Shown: positions 25,846 to 34,053, counted from the stretch's first letter. The stretch: 64,000 nt of DNA from Granulicella paludicola (GCF_025685545.1 NZ_JAGSYC010000021.1:186001-250000); one strand, 5' to 3'. The notes: a model not told the origin generated them from the sequence alone. Program-made: numbers and translations.

Positions 25846-26289
25846 CTACACGCCCTCGTTCAGTCTCGCCAGAGCACGTCTCAACACCGCATCCGCCTGC
25901 GACAGCTCCGCCTCGCTCATCCCGGCCCACATCTTCCGCTCCAGACGCTCCGCAATCTCTCGAGCCTTCAGCAGAATCTTCTTCCCCTTCACCGTCATCT
26001 CCGCAACCAGCACGCGGTCGTTCTTCGCGCTATGCCGCCGCGTGATCCACCCGGCCTCTTCCAGCCGTGCCAGCGTAGCCTGCCCGCTCTGTGGCGTCAC
26101 CAGGCACTCTCGCGCAATCTCGGCACCGCTAGCCTCAGGGCTGGACTGCACCGCCCACAGCATCCGTAGCTGCGTCGCAGTAATGCCATACGGCCGCAGT
26201 TCTTCCTCAAGCACGACTCTGTACGCCTGCAGTATCTCCTTCAGCAGGTGAATTCGTTCGAGCCGCGGTCTTGAAACTTCTTCTTTCAT
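25846..26289 (-). CDS. MarR-family transcriptional regulator
   Basis: 147 residues with the MarR winged helix: ITATQLRMLWAVQSSPEASGAEIAREC, recognition segment VTPQSGQATLARLEEAGWI, and wing ITRRHSAKNDRVLVAEMT. It is divergent from an MFS exporter, and the 92-bp gap contains two perfect operator palindromes (26306-26348), so it almost certainly represses both itself and the exporter until a ligand, probably a toxic aromatic or drug, is bound. No Shine-Dalgarno sequence precedes the ATG; the inferred promoter gives a leader of only about 9 nt. Confidence 0.93.
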   Translation of the reverse strand: MKEEVSRPRLERIHLLKEILQAYRVVLEEELRPYGITATQLRMLWAVQSSPEASGAEIARECLVTPQSGQATLARLEEAGWITRRHSAKNDRVLVAEMTVKGKKILLKAREIAERLERKMWAGMSEAELSQADAVLRRALARLNEGV

Positions 26290-26305
26290 GGCAATACGAT
26301 GAATC

Positions 26306-26348
26306 GTATATCAGCTTCCTGATATCCTATATCAGGAAGCTGATATAC
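26306..26348. promoter_or_regulatory. Double MarR operator overlapping divergent promoters
   Basis: The 43-bp block is a perfect inverted repeat (20-bp arms, 3-bp centre). Each arm is itself a palindrome: ATATCAG-CTTC-CTGATAT at 26308-26325 and ATATCAG-GAAG-CTGATAT at 26329-26346. Centres are 21 bp apart, two helical turns. TGATATAC at each outer edge is an extended -10 box facing outwards: plus strand TATACA 26344-26349 for the exporter and the mirror on the minus strand for marR. Confidence 0.88.
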
Positions 26349-26381
26349 AAAAGAAAGCCACGCGCTCCTCGCTTTGACTCT

Positions 26382-27968
26382 ATGGCCTACGACGCAAGCT
26401 GGAAACCGAAACACAACCCCTGGGCCATCGCCCTCACCGTCACCCTGGCCACCTTCATGGAGGTCCTCGATACCTCCATCGCCAACGTTGCCCTGCCGCA
26501 CATCGCCGGCTCGCTCGGAGCCTCGCAGGATGAGGCCACCTGGGTGCTCACCAGCTACCTCGTCTCTTCCGCCGTGGTGCTTCCCATCTCCGGCTGGCTC
26601 TCAGACCGCTTCGGCCGCAAGCGCTTCTACCTTACCTGCGTCGCCGTCTTCACCGTCTGCTCGCTGCTCTGCGGCATCGCGCCCAGTCTTCCCATCCTCA
26701 TCATCGCCCGCATTCTGCAGGGCGCTGGAGGTGGCGGTCTCGCCCCGTCCGAGCAGGCGATCCTAGCCGACACCTTCCCCGTCGAAAAACGCGGACAGGC
26801 CTTCGCCGTCTACGGCATGGCCGTCGTCGTCGCTCCTGCCATCGGCCCCACCCTCGGCGGCTGGATCACCGACAACTTCAACTGGCACTGGATTTTCTTC
26901 ATCAACCTGCCCGTCGGCCTGCTCTCGCTCTGGCTCAGCTCACGCATGGTCGAAGACCCACCGGCACTCGTCGCCCGCCGCGAAGCCGCCCGAGGAGCGA
27001 AGGTCGACTTCACCGGCCTCGCCCTCGTCGCCTCCGGCGTCGGCATTCTCGAGTTCTTCCTCGACAAGGGTCAGGAAAAAGACTGGTTCGGTTCGCAGAT
27101 GATCGTCACCGCCGCCTGCCTCGCGGCCATTCTGCTCATCACCTTCGTCTTCTGGGAGTGGAACCACGAAGATCCCATCGTCGACCTCAAGCTGCTCAAG
27201 AACCGCAACTTCGGCACCGCCGTATTCCTGCAGCTGATCCTCGGCATGGTGCTCTTCGGCTCCACCGTTCTCATCCCGCAGTACATGCAGACCCTGCTTG
27301 GCTTCACCGCGCAACTCGCAGGCATGGCGCTATCACCTGCAGGCTTCGTGATGATGTTCATGATGTTCGTCGCTGGTCGCCTGATCGGCAAAATGGACCC
27401 ACGCGTCCTCGTCGCCATCGGCTACTTCCTCACCGCCGTAGGTCTCTACAACCTTACGCGCCTCACGCTCGACACCAGTTTCGCGACCATCACCCAGTGG
27501 CGCATGTTGCAGGTCATCGGTCTGCCTCTGGTCTTCATTCCCATCAGCACCCTCAATTACGTCGGCGTGCCGCAGAACAAGATGAACCAGATCTCCAGCC
27601 TCTCGAACTTCGCCAGAAACCTGGGCGGCAGCGCAGGCACCGCCCTGCTCACCACCTTCCTCGCCCGTACCGCCCAGACTCACCAGCAGCAACTCATCAC
27701 GCACAGCGGTACAGCCAACTACGGTTACAACCAGTACATCGGCGCAGCTACAACCGCTCTGCAGCAGCAAGGCATGACCGCCGCTCAGGCCGCACAGGCC
27801 GCCGTCGGCTATGCCTATCAGCAGATGCTGCGCCAGGCCTCGATGCTCAGCTACAAAAACGCCTTCGCGCTCCTCGCCGGGGTCATCTTCTGCCTCATCC
27901 CGCTTCCGTTCATCATGCGCCTCCCCACCAAAGCCGCAAAACCCTCCCCCGAACAAATGGGCCACTAA
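26382..27968 (+). CDS. MFS multidrug efflux transporter, DHA2 (EmrB/QacA) type
   Basis: 528 residues from ATG 26382; an in-frame upstream ATG (26271) would run through the operator and is rejected. The protein has about 14 hydrophobic helices. Family motifs: LDTSIANVALPHIAGSLG in helix 1, GWLSDRFGRKRF (motif A) and the helix-4/5 RILQGAGGGGLAPSEQAIL and PAIGPTLGGWI (motif C). It exports drugs or toxic organics by proton antiport, usually with an EmrA-type adaptor in two-membrane cells; no emrA is next to it. Regulation by the divergent MarR is strongly indicated. Confidence 0.94.
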   Translation: MAYDASWKPKHNPWAIALTVTLATFMEVLDTSIANVALPHIAGSLGASQDEATWVLTSYLVSSAVVLPISGWLSDRFGRKRFYLTCVAVFTVCSLLCGIAPSLPILIIARILQGAGGGGLAPSEQAILADTFPVEKRGQAFAVYGMAVVVAPAIGPTLGGWITDNFNWHWIFFINLPVGLLSLWLSSRMVEDPPALVARREAARGAKVDFTGLALVASGVGILEFFLDKGQEKDWFGSQMIVTAACLAAILLITFVFWEWNHEDPIVDLKLLKNRNFGTAVFLQLILGMVLFGSTVLIPQYMQTLLGFTAQLAGMALSPAGFVMMFMMFVAGRLIGKMDPRVLVAIGYFLTAVGLYNLTRLTLDTSFATITQWRMLQVIGLPLVFIPISTLNYVGVPQNKMNQISSLSNFARNLGGSAGTALLTTFLARTAQTHQQQLITHSGTANYGYNQYIGAATTALQQQGMTAAQAAQAAVGYAYQQMLRQASMLSYKNAFALLAGVIFCLIPLPFIMRLPTKAAKPSPEQMGH

Positions 27969-27993
27969 CAAGAGACTGCCCCTCCCACGAGGC

Positions 27994-28063
27994 GCGTCAT
28001 TTCGACCGAAGCAGGTCGGCCTTATCGTCCTGCGCAGCGGAGAAACCCCTGTATTTTCGGCAG
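27994..28063. repeat. Dispersed repeat of the GTCATTTCGACC...GGAGAAACCCC type
   Basis: Contains the palindrome CGACC-GAAGCA-GGTCG and the tail GCGGAGAAACCCCTGTATTT. From general knowledge of acidobacterial genomes this resembles a common intergenic element; only one copy is in the window, so the call rests on memory of the motif. Confidence 0.4.
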
Positions 28064-28171
28064 CGAGAGGCGAAGCCGCGAGCCCGCTCACACTCGTGGC
28101 TCGTACACTCCTTGCTCTAGGCTGAACAGAAAACCTCTCTCACCACGATCTCCCCCTGCTAATTCGGGCGC

Positions 28172-28206
28172 CCCGTTCATGCGCAGCCTCATCGCGCATG
28201 AACGGG
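28172..28206. repeat. Perfect 13-bp inverted repeat
   Basis: CCCGTTCATGCGC and GCGCATGAACGGG flank a 9-nt loop, 204 bp after the exporter stop. There is no T-run on either side, so it is either a factor-assisted terminator or a mobile-type palindrome. Confidence 0.6.
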
Positions 28207-28363
28207 ATGCAGGTGCTTCATCGCGCCACCGTCCCAATTCATGTCAAGCCCCCATCGCTCCATAAAAACGCGAAAACCCTCGTCAACATTGACGATTTCG
28301 ACCAGAAAAAATTTGCACATTCACTATCCTCAACCTTCTATACTGGATACAGAGAACAAAACA

Positions 28364-28388
28364 GCGGCCCGGCCACAAGCCGGGCCGC
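28364..28388 (-). terminator. GC-rich hairpin with T-rich tail on the minus strand
   Basis: GCGGCCCGGC-CACAA-GCCGGGCCGC is a perfect 10-bp stem. Read on the minus strand it is followed by TGTTTTGTT, so it would terminate leftward transcripts; no minus-strand gene feeding it is recognised. Confidence 0.45.
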
Positions 28389-28424
28389 CGTACTTAAACC
28401 GCGAATCAGACCTCCAGCCGCACA

Positions 28425-28490
28425 AGCTCTAGACCTAACTTCTCTCCGCTCAAGACTTTGATACCGAATGTATGGGGGGGAGGGGGGTAC
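28425..28490 (-). repeat. C-rich dispersed repeat, copy 1
   Basis: Read on the minus strand it runs GTACCCCCC...CCCCATAC, then CAAAGTCTTGA, then GTTAGGTCT. The same order of blocks occurs on the plus strand at 59709-59768. It lies just upstream of the phosphodiesterase gene; the G-tracts at 28474-28486 are prone to length change. Confidence 0.65.
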
Positions 28491-28549
28491 CGCACCACGA
28501 TTCAAGGACTGTTCATCGCGCCTCGTCGATAATAAGAGGCATGACGCAC

Positions 28550-30556
28550 ATGGCCATCGCCCGCAAGCTCGTACTTCTCTCGTCCTGCCTTCTTACCGCC
28601 TCAATCTCCGGCGCGCAGACTACGGAGAAGCCCGCAACGAAGCCGCGCCATAACGTCATCCTCTTCGTCGCTGACGGCCTTCGACGCGGCTCTGTGACGC
28701 CCGAAGACATGCCAACGCTCTACAAGCTCCGCACGGAAGGCGTCGATCTGCGCAACTCGCACTCCGTCTTCCCGACCTTCACCACCGCGAACGCCTCGGT
28801 CATCGCCACAGGCCACGCGCTCGGCGACACAGGCGATTTCTCCAACGTCATCTATCCAGGTCTTTACCTCGCCGAACCGCGCACGCCAGCGGCAAACGGC
28901 AGCATCGCTCCCTTCCTCGAGAACGACGCCGTTCTCGCCAGCATGAATGCAGCCTTCAACGGCAACTACCTCGGCGAAACCACGCTGCTCACTGCCGCGC
29001 ACAACGCAGGATACAGCGTAGCAGCCGTCGGCAAGCTCGGCCCCACGGCGATCCAGCTCATCCCGTCCGTGAAGCGCAACGAGCTAGGCCAGATGGATCT
29101 GCCCGAATCGATCATCGTTGACGATTCAACCGGCCACGCAGAAAGCGTCCCGCTGCCGCTCGACTTCGCTGACCGCCTTCAGCACTCCGGCCTCGCAACC
29201 GAAGCTCCGCTCCGCACGAACGGTTATCCTGACACCTCGAAGTGGTCGAACGGCTTCGGCGGCGATGCCATCACGCCCGGAACGCTTTCTGCCAACGTTG
29301 TGCAGTCTCAATGGTTCTCCGATGTCACGACCAAGGTCATCCTGCCCAGCTTCGCCGAGGCGAACAAGCCCTTCGTCATCCTCTTCTGGTCGCGCGATCC
29401 CGACGGCACGCAGCACAACAACGGAGACAGCTTGCAGAAGCTTTCGCCTGGCATCAACGGCGAAACGGTTCGCCTCGCTCTCCGCAATGCCGATCACGAA
29501 CTAGCCCAGCTGATCGAGTGGCTCGACAAACATCCCGCGATCAAAGCCAACACGGACATCCTCGTCACCAGCGATCACGGCTTTGCGACCATCAGCCGCC
29601 GCGAACTCGACGCCGAAGGCGCGAATGTCGGCACGCCATCCGCAGCGCTCACCTACGAAGCTGTCGGCAAGGACAAACCCGAGCCCGCAGCGACGCTTCC
29701 TACAGGCTTCCTGGCAATCGACCTCGCGCTGTTCACCCGCCAGCGCCTCTTCGACCCTGCGAAGCGCGCCACCAGTGGCGATTCGGTGTACGCCGAAGTT
29801 CCTCTGAGCGGTGAGAAGTCGCAGTACCCTGCACTCGGGAGCGCGCTTCTAGGCGAACAGGTCAACAAGCTTGACGGCTCCGACGCTCGGCTCATCGTCG
29901 CCTCCAACGGCGGCTCCGACCTCATCTACGTGCCATCGAAAGATCCCGAGATCGTGAAGGAAACCATAGCCACGCTTGCTGACCTCGACTACGTCGGCGG
30001 CATCTTCGCAGACGACACGTACTGCCCAACGGCAGTCTCCTGCCCCGGAGCTCTGCCGCTCAGCATCCTCGCTCTGAAGGGAGCGACGAAGCTGCCAACA
30101 CCCGCGATTGCCGTCACCTTCAAGCACTTCTACCTAAAGAACGGCGACCTCCAATCCGGCATCCAGGTCTCCGACACGAACCTGCAGGAAGGTCAGGGCA
30201 TGCACGGCGGGTTCGGCCGCGACCAGACGTGGAACAATATGGCCGCCATTGGCCCCGACTTCAAGAAGGGCTTCGTCGATCCCGACCCGGTCGGCAATAT
30301 CGACATCACGCCCACCGTAGCGCACATCCTCGGCGTCGAGATGCCCTCTATCGGAACTCTCAAGGGGCGCGTGATGACCGAAGCACTCGCAGGCTCGCCT
30401 CAGCCCGGCAAGACCGGCCCAGGCAACAAGGTGATGGTCTCGGCACCCTCAGCCAACGGACGCCGCACGATCCTCGACTACCAGCAGCACAACGGTGTCC
30501 TCTACTACGACAGAGCCTGCATGATCAGCGGCGATGCTTCGACCTGCCCGGAGTAA
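28550..30556 (+). CDS. Exported alkaline-phosphatase-superfamily phosphodiesterase
   Basis: About 668 residues from ATG 28550, which has AAGAGG 10 nt upstream; ATG 28541 is an alternative. A signal peptide (AIARKLVLLSSCLLTASISGAQ) precedes a type I phosphodiesterase/nucleotide pyrophosphatase core: metal ligand Asp in ILFVADGLRRG, nucleophile candidate Thr in VFPTFTTANASVIATGH, LVTSDHGFATI and the late HGGFGRDQTWNNMAAIGPDF. These enzymes cleave phosphate esters or pyrophosphates outside the cytoplasm. A middle insertion separates the two metal-site halves. It ends exactly where the convergent gene ends (30556/30557), leaving no space for a terminator. Confidence 0.85.
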   Translation: MAIARKLVLLSSCLLTASISGAQTTEKPATKPRHNVILFVADGLRRGSVTPEDMPTLYKLRTEGVDLRNSHSVFPTFTTANASVIATGHALGDTGDFSNVIYPGLYLAEPRTPAANGSIAPFLENDAVLASMNAAFNGNYLGETTLLTAAHNAGYSVAAVGKLGPTAIQLIPSVKRNELGQMDLPESIIVDDSTGHAESVPLPLDFADRLQHSGLATEAPLRTNGYPDTSKWSNGFGGDAITPGTLSANVVQSQWFSDVTTKVILPSFAEANKPFVILFWSRDPDGTQHNNGDSLQKLSPGINGETVRLALRNADHELAQLIEWLDKHPAIKANTDILVTSDHGFATISRRELDAEGANVGTPSAALTYEAVGKDKPEPAATLPTGFLAIDLALFTRQRLFDPAKRATSGDSVYAEVPLSGEKSQYPALGSALLGEQVNKLDGSDARLIVASNGGSDLIYVPSKDPEIVKETIATLADLDYVGGIFADDTYCPTAVSCPGALPLSILALKGATKLPTPAIAVTFKHFYLKNGDLQSGIQVSDTNLQEGQGMHGGFGRDQTWNNMAAIGPDFKKGFVDPDPVGNIDITPTVAHILGVEMPSIGTLKGRVMTEALAGSPQPGKTGPGNKVMVSAPSANGRRTILDYQQHNGVLYYDRACMISGDASTCPE

Positions 30557-31063
30557 TCAAGGCCGAGCGGCCAGCACAACCTTCGCAGTAGTCACCATCT
30601 GACCGCTGTGTCGCTGCGTATGGTCAGCACAGTGAATCAGCAAACCGGCAACCGTCGTAGGCAGGCCTTTGCGACCCACGCCACGCGCGTCCGCAAAGCT
30701 CGCGGGCGATGCAGCGAGTACCCGTTCCGTTGCTCGCATCAGGCCGTTACGGAACTCCGCGAGCGCTTCGCCTGCAGAGCCACCCTCGCCCATCTCCGCG
30801 CCCAACGCAGCCAGCTGAGTCTCATCCAGAGGCTTACCCTCTGCGTAGGTCAGCAAACGATCAAGCGATCGCGCCATATGCCGCAGCTGAAACGCTACCG
30901 AAGGCAAGCCATGTGGGCGCGCCACAATCTCGACTTCGCTCAAGCCAACGACCCAGCGCTCCGCATCTTCTACTGCCAGCTCAAGCGCATGCAGCACGGC
31001 GCGCCGCACCGGTTCGACCTCGGTCAGCGTCCCACGCAGCCACGGTTCTACCTGAGTTGTCAT
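30557..31063 (-). CDS. DinB/YfiT-fold metalloenzyme (not the polymerase)
   Basis: 168 residues from ATG 31063, chosen because this ATG overlaps the upstream stop as ATGA. The four-helix DinB_2 fold is suggested by LPSVAFQLRHMARSLDRLLTYAEG and LLIHCADHTQRHSGQM, giving His62, His148 and His152 as metal ligands. The family includes thiol-S-transferases using bacillithiol or related thiols; many members have no known substrate. It is translationally coupled to the preceding lipoprotein gene. Confidence 0.82.
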   Translation of the reverse strand: MTTQVEPWLRGTLTEVEPVRRAVLHALELAVEDAERWVVGLSEVEIVARPHGLPSVAFQLRHMARSLDRLLTYAEGKPLDETQLAALGAEMGEGGSAGEALAEFRNGLMRATERVLAASPASFADARGVGRKGLPTTVAGLLIHCADHTQRHSGQMVTTAKVVLAARP

Positions 31064-31698
31064 CGAGCGCTCGCTCCCGACGCACTGCAATTGGCCATAC
31101 ACGCCCACACGGACAGCACCACATGAATCTTGTCGGAAGCCAACATGGCTGGCGCGCGTCCACTCCTCTTCGCGCTCCGCTCCAACATCGCGATAGCTAC
31201 AGGGTCTGCAGAAAGAGCACGTCTGTCACGGACAACATACACGATCGACTCTTTCGGATCTAGGGAACATGTAGCCGTTTCCTGCTGCACTCCGATCGTC
31301 GCGCACGGCTGCCGCACCAGCCTGTCTTCACGTACGACGCCCTTCGCACTTTTGAAGACGTCACGTGTCATCGCCGCTGCATCTATCGGCGAGCTGGCGG
31401 TCAGCTGAACGCGTAGCCGCGTCGCGTTCTCCGGCACGGCAAACACACGCCCCTGCGAAGGCTGCGTCTCGAAGTTCTCCTCGTCGTACTTCTGCCAGTC
31501 CCATCGCGGCGTGCCCACTGCGGCGGAGGCAGCCGATGCCAGCGGCCCTTGAGGTTGTGCAGGGGACGGCGTCGAAGCGCTCACCTGTGGCGTCGCGGTC
31601 GCCGTTTGCGGCGTGTTGGCTGACATATCATTCGGTTGTTTACCCTTGCAGCCAGCCAGCAGCACGGACAGACTGAACACGGTTATGCATCGCTTCAT
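31060..31698 (-). CDS. Putative lipoprotein, unknown function
   Basis: 212 residues. MKRCITVFSLSVLLAGC is a lipoprotein signal with lipobox LAGC (Cys17). Residues 20-60 are a Thr/Pro/Ala/Gln-rich tether. The globular part (from about 63, PRWDWQKYDEENFETQP) has a region with three cysteines (QPCATIGVQQETATCSLD and later WACMANC). No family is recognised. It overlaps the DinB-fold gene by 4 bp (ATGA), so both are made together; the pair might link a surface sensor or anchor with a thiol-dependent enzyme (inference). Confidence 0.65.
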   Translation of the reverse strand: MKRCITVFSLSVLLAGCKGKQPNDMSANTPQTATATPQVSASTPSPAQPQGPLASAASAAVGTPRWDWQKYDEENFETQPSQGRVFAVPENATRLRVQLTASSPIDAAAMTRDVFKSAKGVVREDRLVRQPCATIGVQQETATCSLDPKESIVYVVRDRRALSADPVAIAMLERSAKRSGRAPAMLASDKIHVVLSVWACMANCSASGASAR

Positions 31699-31730
31699 AC
31701 CAGCAGTGTAAGTCCTTCGCGCGCGGAGGA

Positions 31731-32657
31731 TTACAGACCTTTGCGGGCACGAAAATTTCGCACGACCTCGCCTACATCCCGGTGCTGCGATTCGACGGCG
31801 AGATTCATGGAGCGCATCTCATCGGCACTGACCTTGCCGGCGAGTCGCTGCATGGCCACGCCGATCTGCGGCCAGCGCTGCAGGGAGTCCTCGCGCACCA
31901 GCGGCACAGCTTCGTACGGTGGAAAGTAGTGCCGGTCATCGGCAAGCGCGACGAAGTCGAGTGCCTTGATCGCGCCGTCGGTCGAGTTACCCGCGACGAT
32001 GTCCACCTGTTTCGCTGCCAGCGATCGATAGAGAAGGCCGAGCTCCATCGTCCGGGGATCCCCGGAGAAGTGCAGCCCATACGCTGCGCTGAGACCGCGT
32101 AGGCCGTCTGGACGCTCCGCAAACTCATAACCTACGCCGAGGCGGGCAATCTCCGGATGCCGTGTCACATCCGAGATCGTGCGCAGCCCAAGCCGCCGCG
32201 CATCGCTGCCTCGCACAACCATGGCAAACGTATCCTCGAAGCCCAGGCTGGGTCCGACTTTCACCTGATAGCGCTGAGCATAGAGCCGCGACACGGTCGC
32301 ATCGACTCTTGCCGCATCGCGATCAAGAGGCTGCTTCAAGATGGCTGTGAGCGCGGTCCCGGTGTACTCCACATAACCATCGATACGGCCGGAGACGAGG
32401 GCCTGCTGGCAGAGATAGCTGCCAGCGAGCCAGAAGCGGCGTTCGACGGGGCCGCCACCTGCGGCCTCGATCTCCTGTGCAAGCAGCTCGCCGAGCACGA
32501 CCTGCTCGGTGAAGTCCTTTGCGCCAATGACGATGTGCGAAGAGCGTGGCGGGGCGCAGGCGGTGAGCGCACTCAAAAGAACAATCACACCAATGAACCT
32601 TGTAATCCTGAGCTTAGCGAAGCACCTGCTTGCTGACTGGCTCATGATGACTCTCAC
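31731..32657 (-). CDS. Osmoprotectant (glycine betaine-type) ABC transporter substrate-binding lipoprotein
   Basis: 308 residues starting with GTG 32657, which overlaps the permease stop as GTGA. A lipoprotein signal ends at LTAC. The mature part begins IVIGAKDFTEQVVLGELLAQ and includes GRIDGYVEYTGTALTAIL, the OpuAC/OsmF-type betaine-binding fold. It captures betaine, choline or carnitine-like solutes for import. Its N-terminal 20 residues are unusual: the codons for about residues 8-19 (SASRCFAKLRIT) coincide with a dispersed intergenic repeat (32601-32635), so the n-region of the signal is repeat-derived. Confidence 0.9.
   Translation of the reverse strand: MRVIMSQSASRCFAKLRITRFIGVIVLLSALTACAPPRSSHIVIGAKDFTEQVVLGELLAQEIEAAGGGPVERRFWLAGSYLCQQALVSGRIDGYVEYTGTALTAILKQPLDRDAARVDATVSRLYAQRYQVKVGPSLGFEDTFAMVVRGSDARRLGLRTISDVTRHPEIARLGVGYEFAERPDGLRGLSAAYGLHFSGDPRTMELGLLYRSLAAKQVDIVAGNSTDGAIKALDFVALADDRHYFPPYEAVPLVREDSLQRWPQIGVAMQRLAGKVSADEMRSMNLAVESQHRDVGEVVRNFRARKGL
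32601..32635. repeat. Dispersed repeat lying inside the substrate-binding-protein signal peptide
   Basis: Related to the element at 22823-22858: AATCCTGAGC, then AGCGAAG, then CACCTGCTT. It falls inside the 5' end of the substrate-binding-protein gene, on the opposite strand. Confidence 0.6.
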
Positions 32658-33283
32658 CGCCGCACCACGAGGCGCTTCTCTGCGAAGCCGAGCACTCCAT
32701 CAGCGCAGAGCGCGAGCAAGGCTGCTGGAACCGCACCGGCAAGGACCAGGCTGTTGTCGACGCTCGCCACACCGCGGAAGATCAATTCCCCCAGACCACC
32801 CGCTCCAATCGCCGCAGCGATAGTCGCAACGCCGACGCAGGTGACGGTAGCGGTGCGAAGCCCAGCCAGAATCACGCTGGCCGCCATGGGCAGCTCCACC
32901 TTCGTCAGCCGCTGCCAGCCCGTCATACCGAGCGCGTTGGCTACGTCGATCAAGGCCGCATCCACACTGCGGATGCCTGCGTAGGTATTGCGCAGAATGG
33001 GCAACAGCGCGTAGCCGGTCAGCGCTACGATGGCGAGGCGAGCGGCACGATCACCGAGGAACGGCACAGGCAGCAGCAGACCGAAGAGGGCGAGGCTGGG
33101 AATCGTCTGCAGCACGTTCGCGATGCCGAGAACCGGACGCGCCCAGCGCTCGTGCCTTGTGAGCCATATGCCAACGGGCAGCCCAATCGCAATGGCAAAC
33201 AGCATAGCGCTCGCCGTAAGCCATACATGCTCAAAGGTAAGCCGAGCCATAAGCGCTCCATAGCGCTGCAGGAACTCGCTCAT
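32654..33283 (-). CDS. Osmoprotectant ABC transporter permease
   Basis: 209 residues with about five or six membrane helices (LTASAMLFAIAIGLPVGIWL, VLQTIPSLALFGLLLPV, VTCVGVATIAAAIGAGGLGELI). The PSLALFG and GAGGLGELIFRG segments are the permease signature of betaine/choline importers (OpuAB/OpuBB type). Only one permease gene is present, so it probably works as a homodimer. It overlaps the ATPase gene by 4 bp (ATGA) and the substrate-binding gene by 4 bp (GTGA), indicating tight translational coupling. Confidence 0.93.
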   Translation of the reverse strand: MSEFLQRYGALMARLTFEHVWLTASAMLFAIAIGLPVGIWLTRHERWARPVLGIANVLQTIPSLALFGLLLPVPFLGDRAARLAIVALTGYALLPILRNTYAGIRSVDAALIDVANALGMTGWQRLTKVELPMAASVILAGLRTATVTCVGVATIAAAIGAGGLGELIFRGVASVDNSLVLAGAVPAALLALCADGVLGFAEKRLVVRR

Positions 33284-34032
33284 GGCGCGACCTCGCTGCG
33301 ATGCGCGGCGGCCACGTAACGGCGTACCGCCTCACTGTCGCTCGAACGCACGTCCGTTGAAGCCATCTCCGCCACGACGCGACCCGCGTCGAGAAAGACT
33401 ACGCGGTCAGCAAGATAAAGCGCCTCGTCGAGATCGTGCGTTACCAGCACCGTCGTCACGCCAACGCGACGCAGAAGTTCGCGCAACATCGTCTGCATCT
33501 CTGCGCGCGTAAGTGGGTCGAGCGCTCCAAACGGCTCATCCATCAGGAGAACTTGTGGAGCATTCGCGAGAGCACGCGCGAGTCCGACGCGCTGCCGCTG
33601 GCCTCCGCTGAGTTGCCATGGATAACGGCTCGCTACGTCCTCAGGCAGGCCGACCAGCTTCAGCATCTCCGTGGCCTTCGTTGAGATGTCACTCTTTGAT
33701 TTTCCGAGAAGTTCCTGCGCCATGCCCACGTTGCGCTCGATGGTCATCTGCGGAAAGAGTCCGCTTTCTTGGATCACGTAACCAATCCCGCGTCGCAGGC
33801 TGATCACATCGGCAACCGCAACATCCTGCCCGCCGATGACCACCTTACCGCTGGTCGGGCGTACCAGAGCGTTCACCGTTCGTAGCAGGGTCGTCTTTCC
33901 ACTGCCACTGCGACCCAGCAGCGCCGTCGTCGTGCCTGCTTCGATGGTCAGCGAGATGTCTGCTAAAAGCTGACGGCCACCCGGTCCGGTCTCGAAGCTC
34001 ACATGCGCGAACTCGACCTTCTGGGTGGCCAT
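33280..34032 (-). CDS. Osmoprotectant ABC transporter ATP-binding protein
   Basis: 250 residues with all ABC motifs: Walker A GRSGSGKTT (39-47), Q-loop YVIQESGLFPQ, signature LSGGQRQRVGLARAL, Walker B VLLMDEPFGALDP and the switch His in LVTHD. The FPQMTIERNV segment is typical of the OpuAA/ProV group, but the C-terminal CBS domains used for ionic-strength sensing in OpuA are missing, so osmotic control must act otherwise. It is first in the three-gene operon ATPase-permease-binding protein. Confidence 0.94.
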   Translation of the reverse strand: MATQKVEFAHVSFETGPGGRQLLADISLTIEAGTTTALLGRSGSGKTTLLRTVNALVRPTSGKVVIGGQDVAVADVISLRRGIGYVIQESGLFPQMTIERNVGMAQELLGKSKSDISTKATEMLKLVGLPEDVASRYPWQLSGGQRQRVGLARALANAPQVLLMDEPFGALDPLTRAEMQTMLRELLRRVGVTTVLVTHDLDEALYLADRVVFLDAGRVVAEMASTDVRSSDSEAVRRYVAAAHRSEVAP

Positions 34033-34053
34033 CGGACTCCGTTACAAAACTGC

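Larger units (their letters stand above)
27969..28549. other. 581-bp non-coding gap rich in repeats and hairpins
   Basis: No convincing gene is present. The stretch holds a dispersed repeat (27994-28063), a strong inverted repeat (28172-28206), a GC-rich hairpin (28364-28388) and a C-rich dispersed repeat on the minus strand (28425-28490). A TATACT hexamer at 28339-28344 with TTGCAC 20 bp upstream could be a weak promoter. Short open frames here overlap the repeats and have no ribosome binding site. Confidence 0.6.

Noticed and set aside
27158..28120. 320-codon open frame overlapping the MFS exporter gene
   Set aside because: Shadow in another frame of a clear 14-helix transporter; His/Arg/Pro-rich and without motifs.
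28198..28461. 87-codon open frame upstream of the phosphodiesterase gene
   Set aside because: It covers a hairpin and part of a dispersed repeat and has no RBS.
28430..28498. Minus-strand 30-residue frame ending KLGLELVRLEV
   Set aside because: It is the translation of the C-rich dispersed repeat, whose second copy at 59709 does not keep the frame.
30557..31063. Second DNA polymerase IV because of the 'DinB' name
   Set aside because: The protein is of the DinB/YfiT four-helix metalloenzyme fold, unrelated to the Y-family polymerase at 867-2006.
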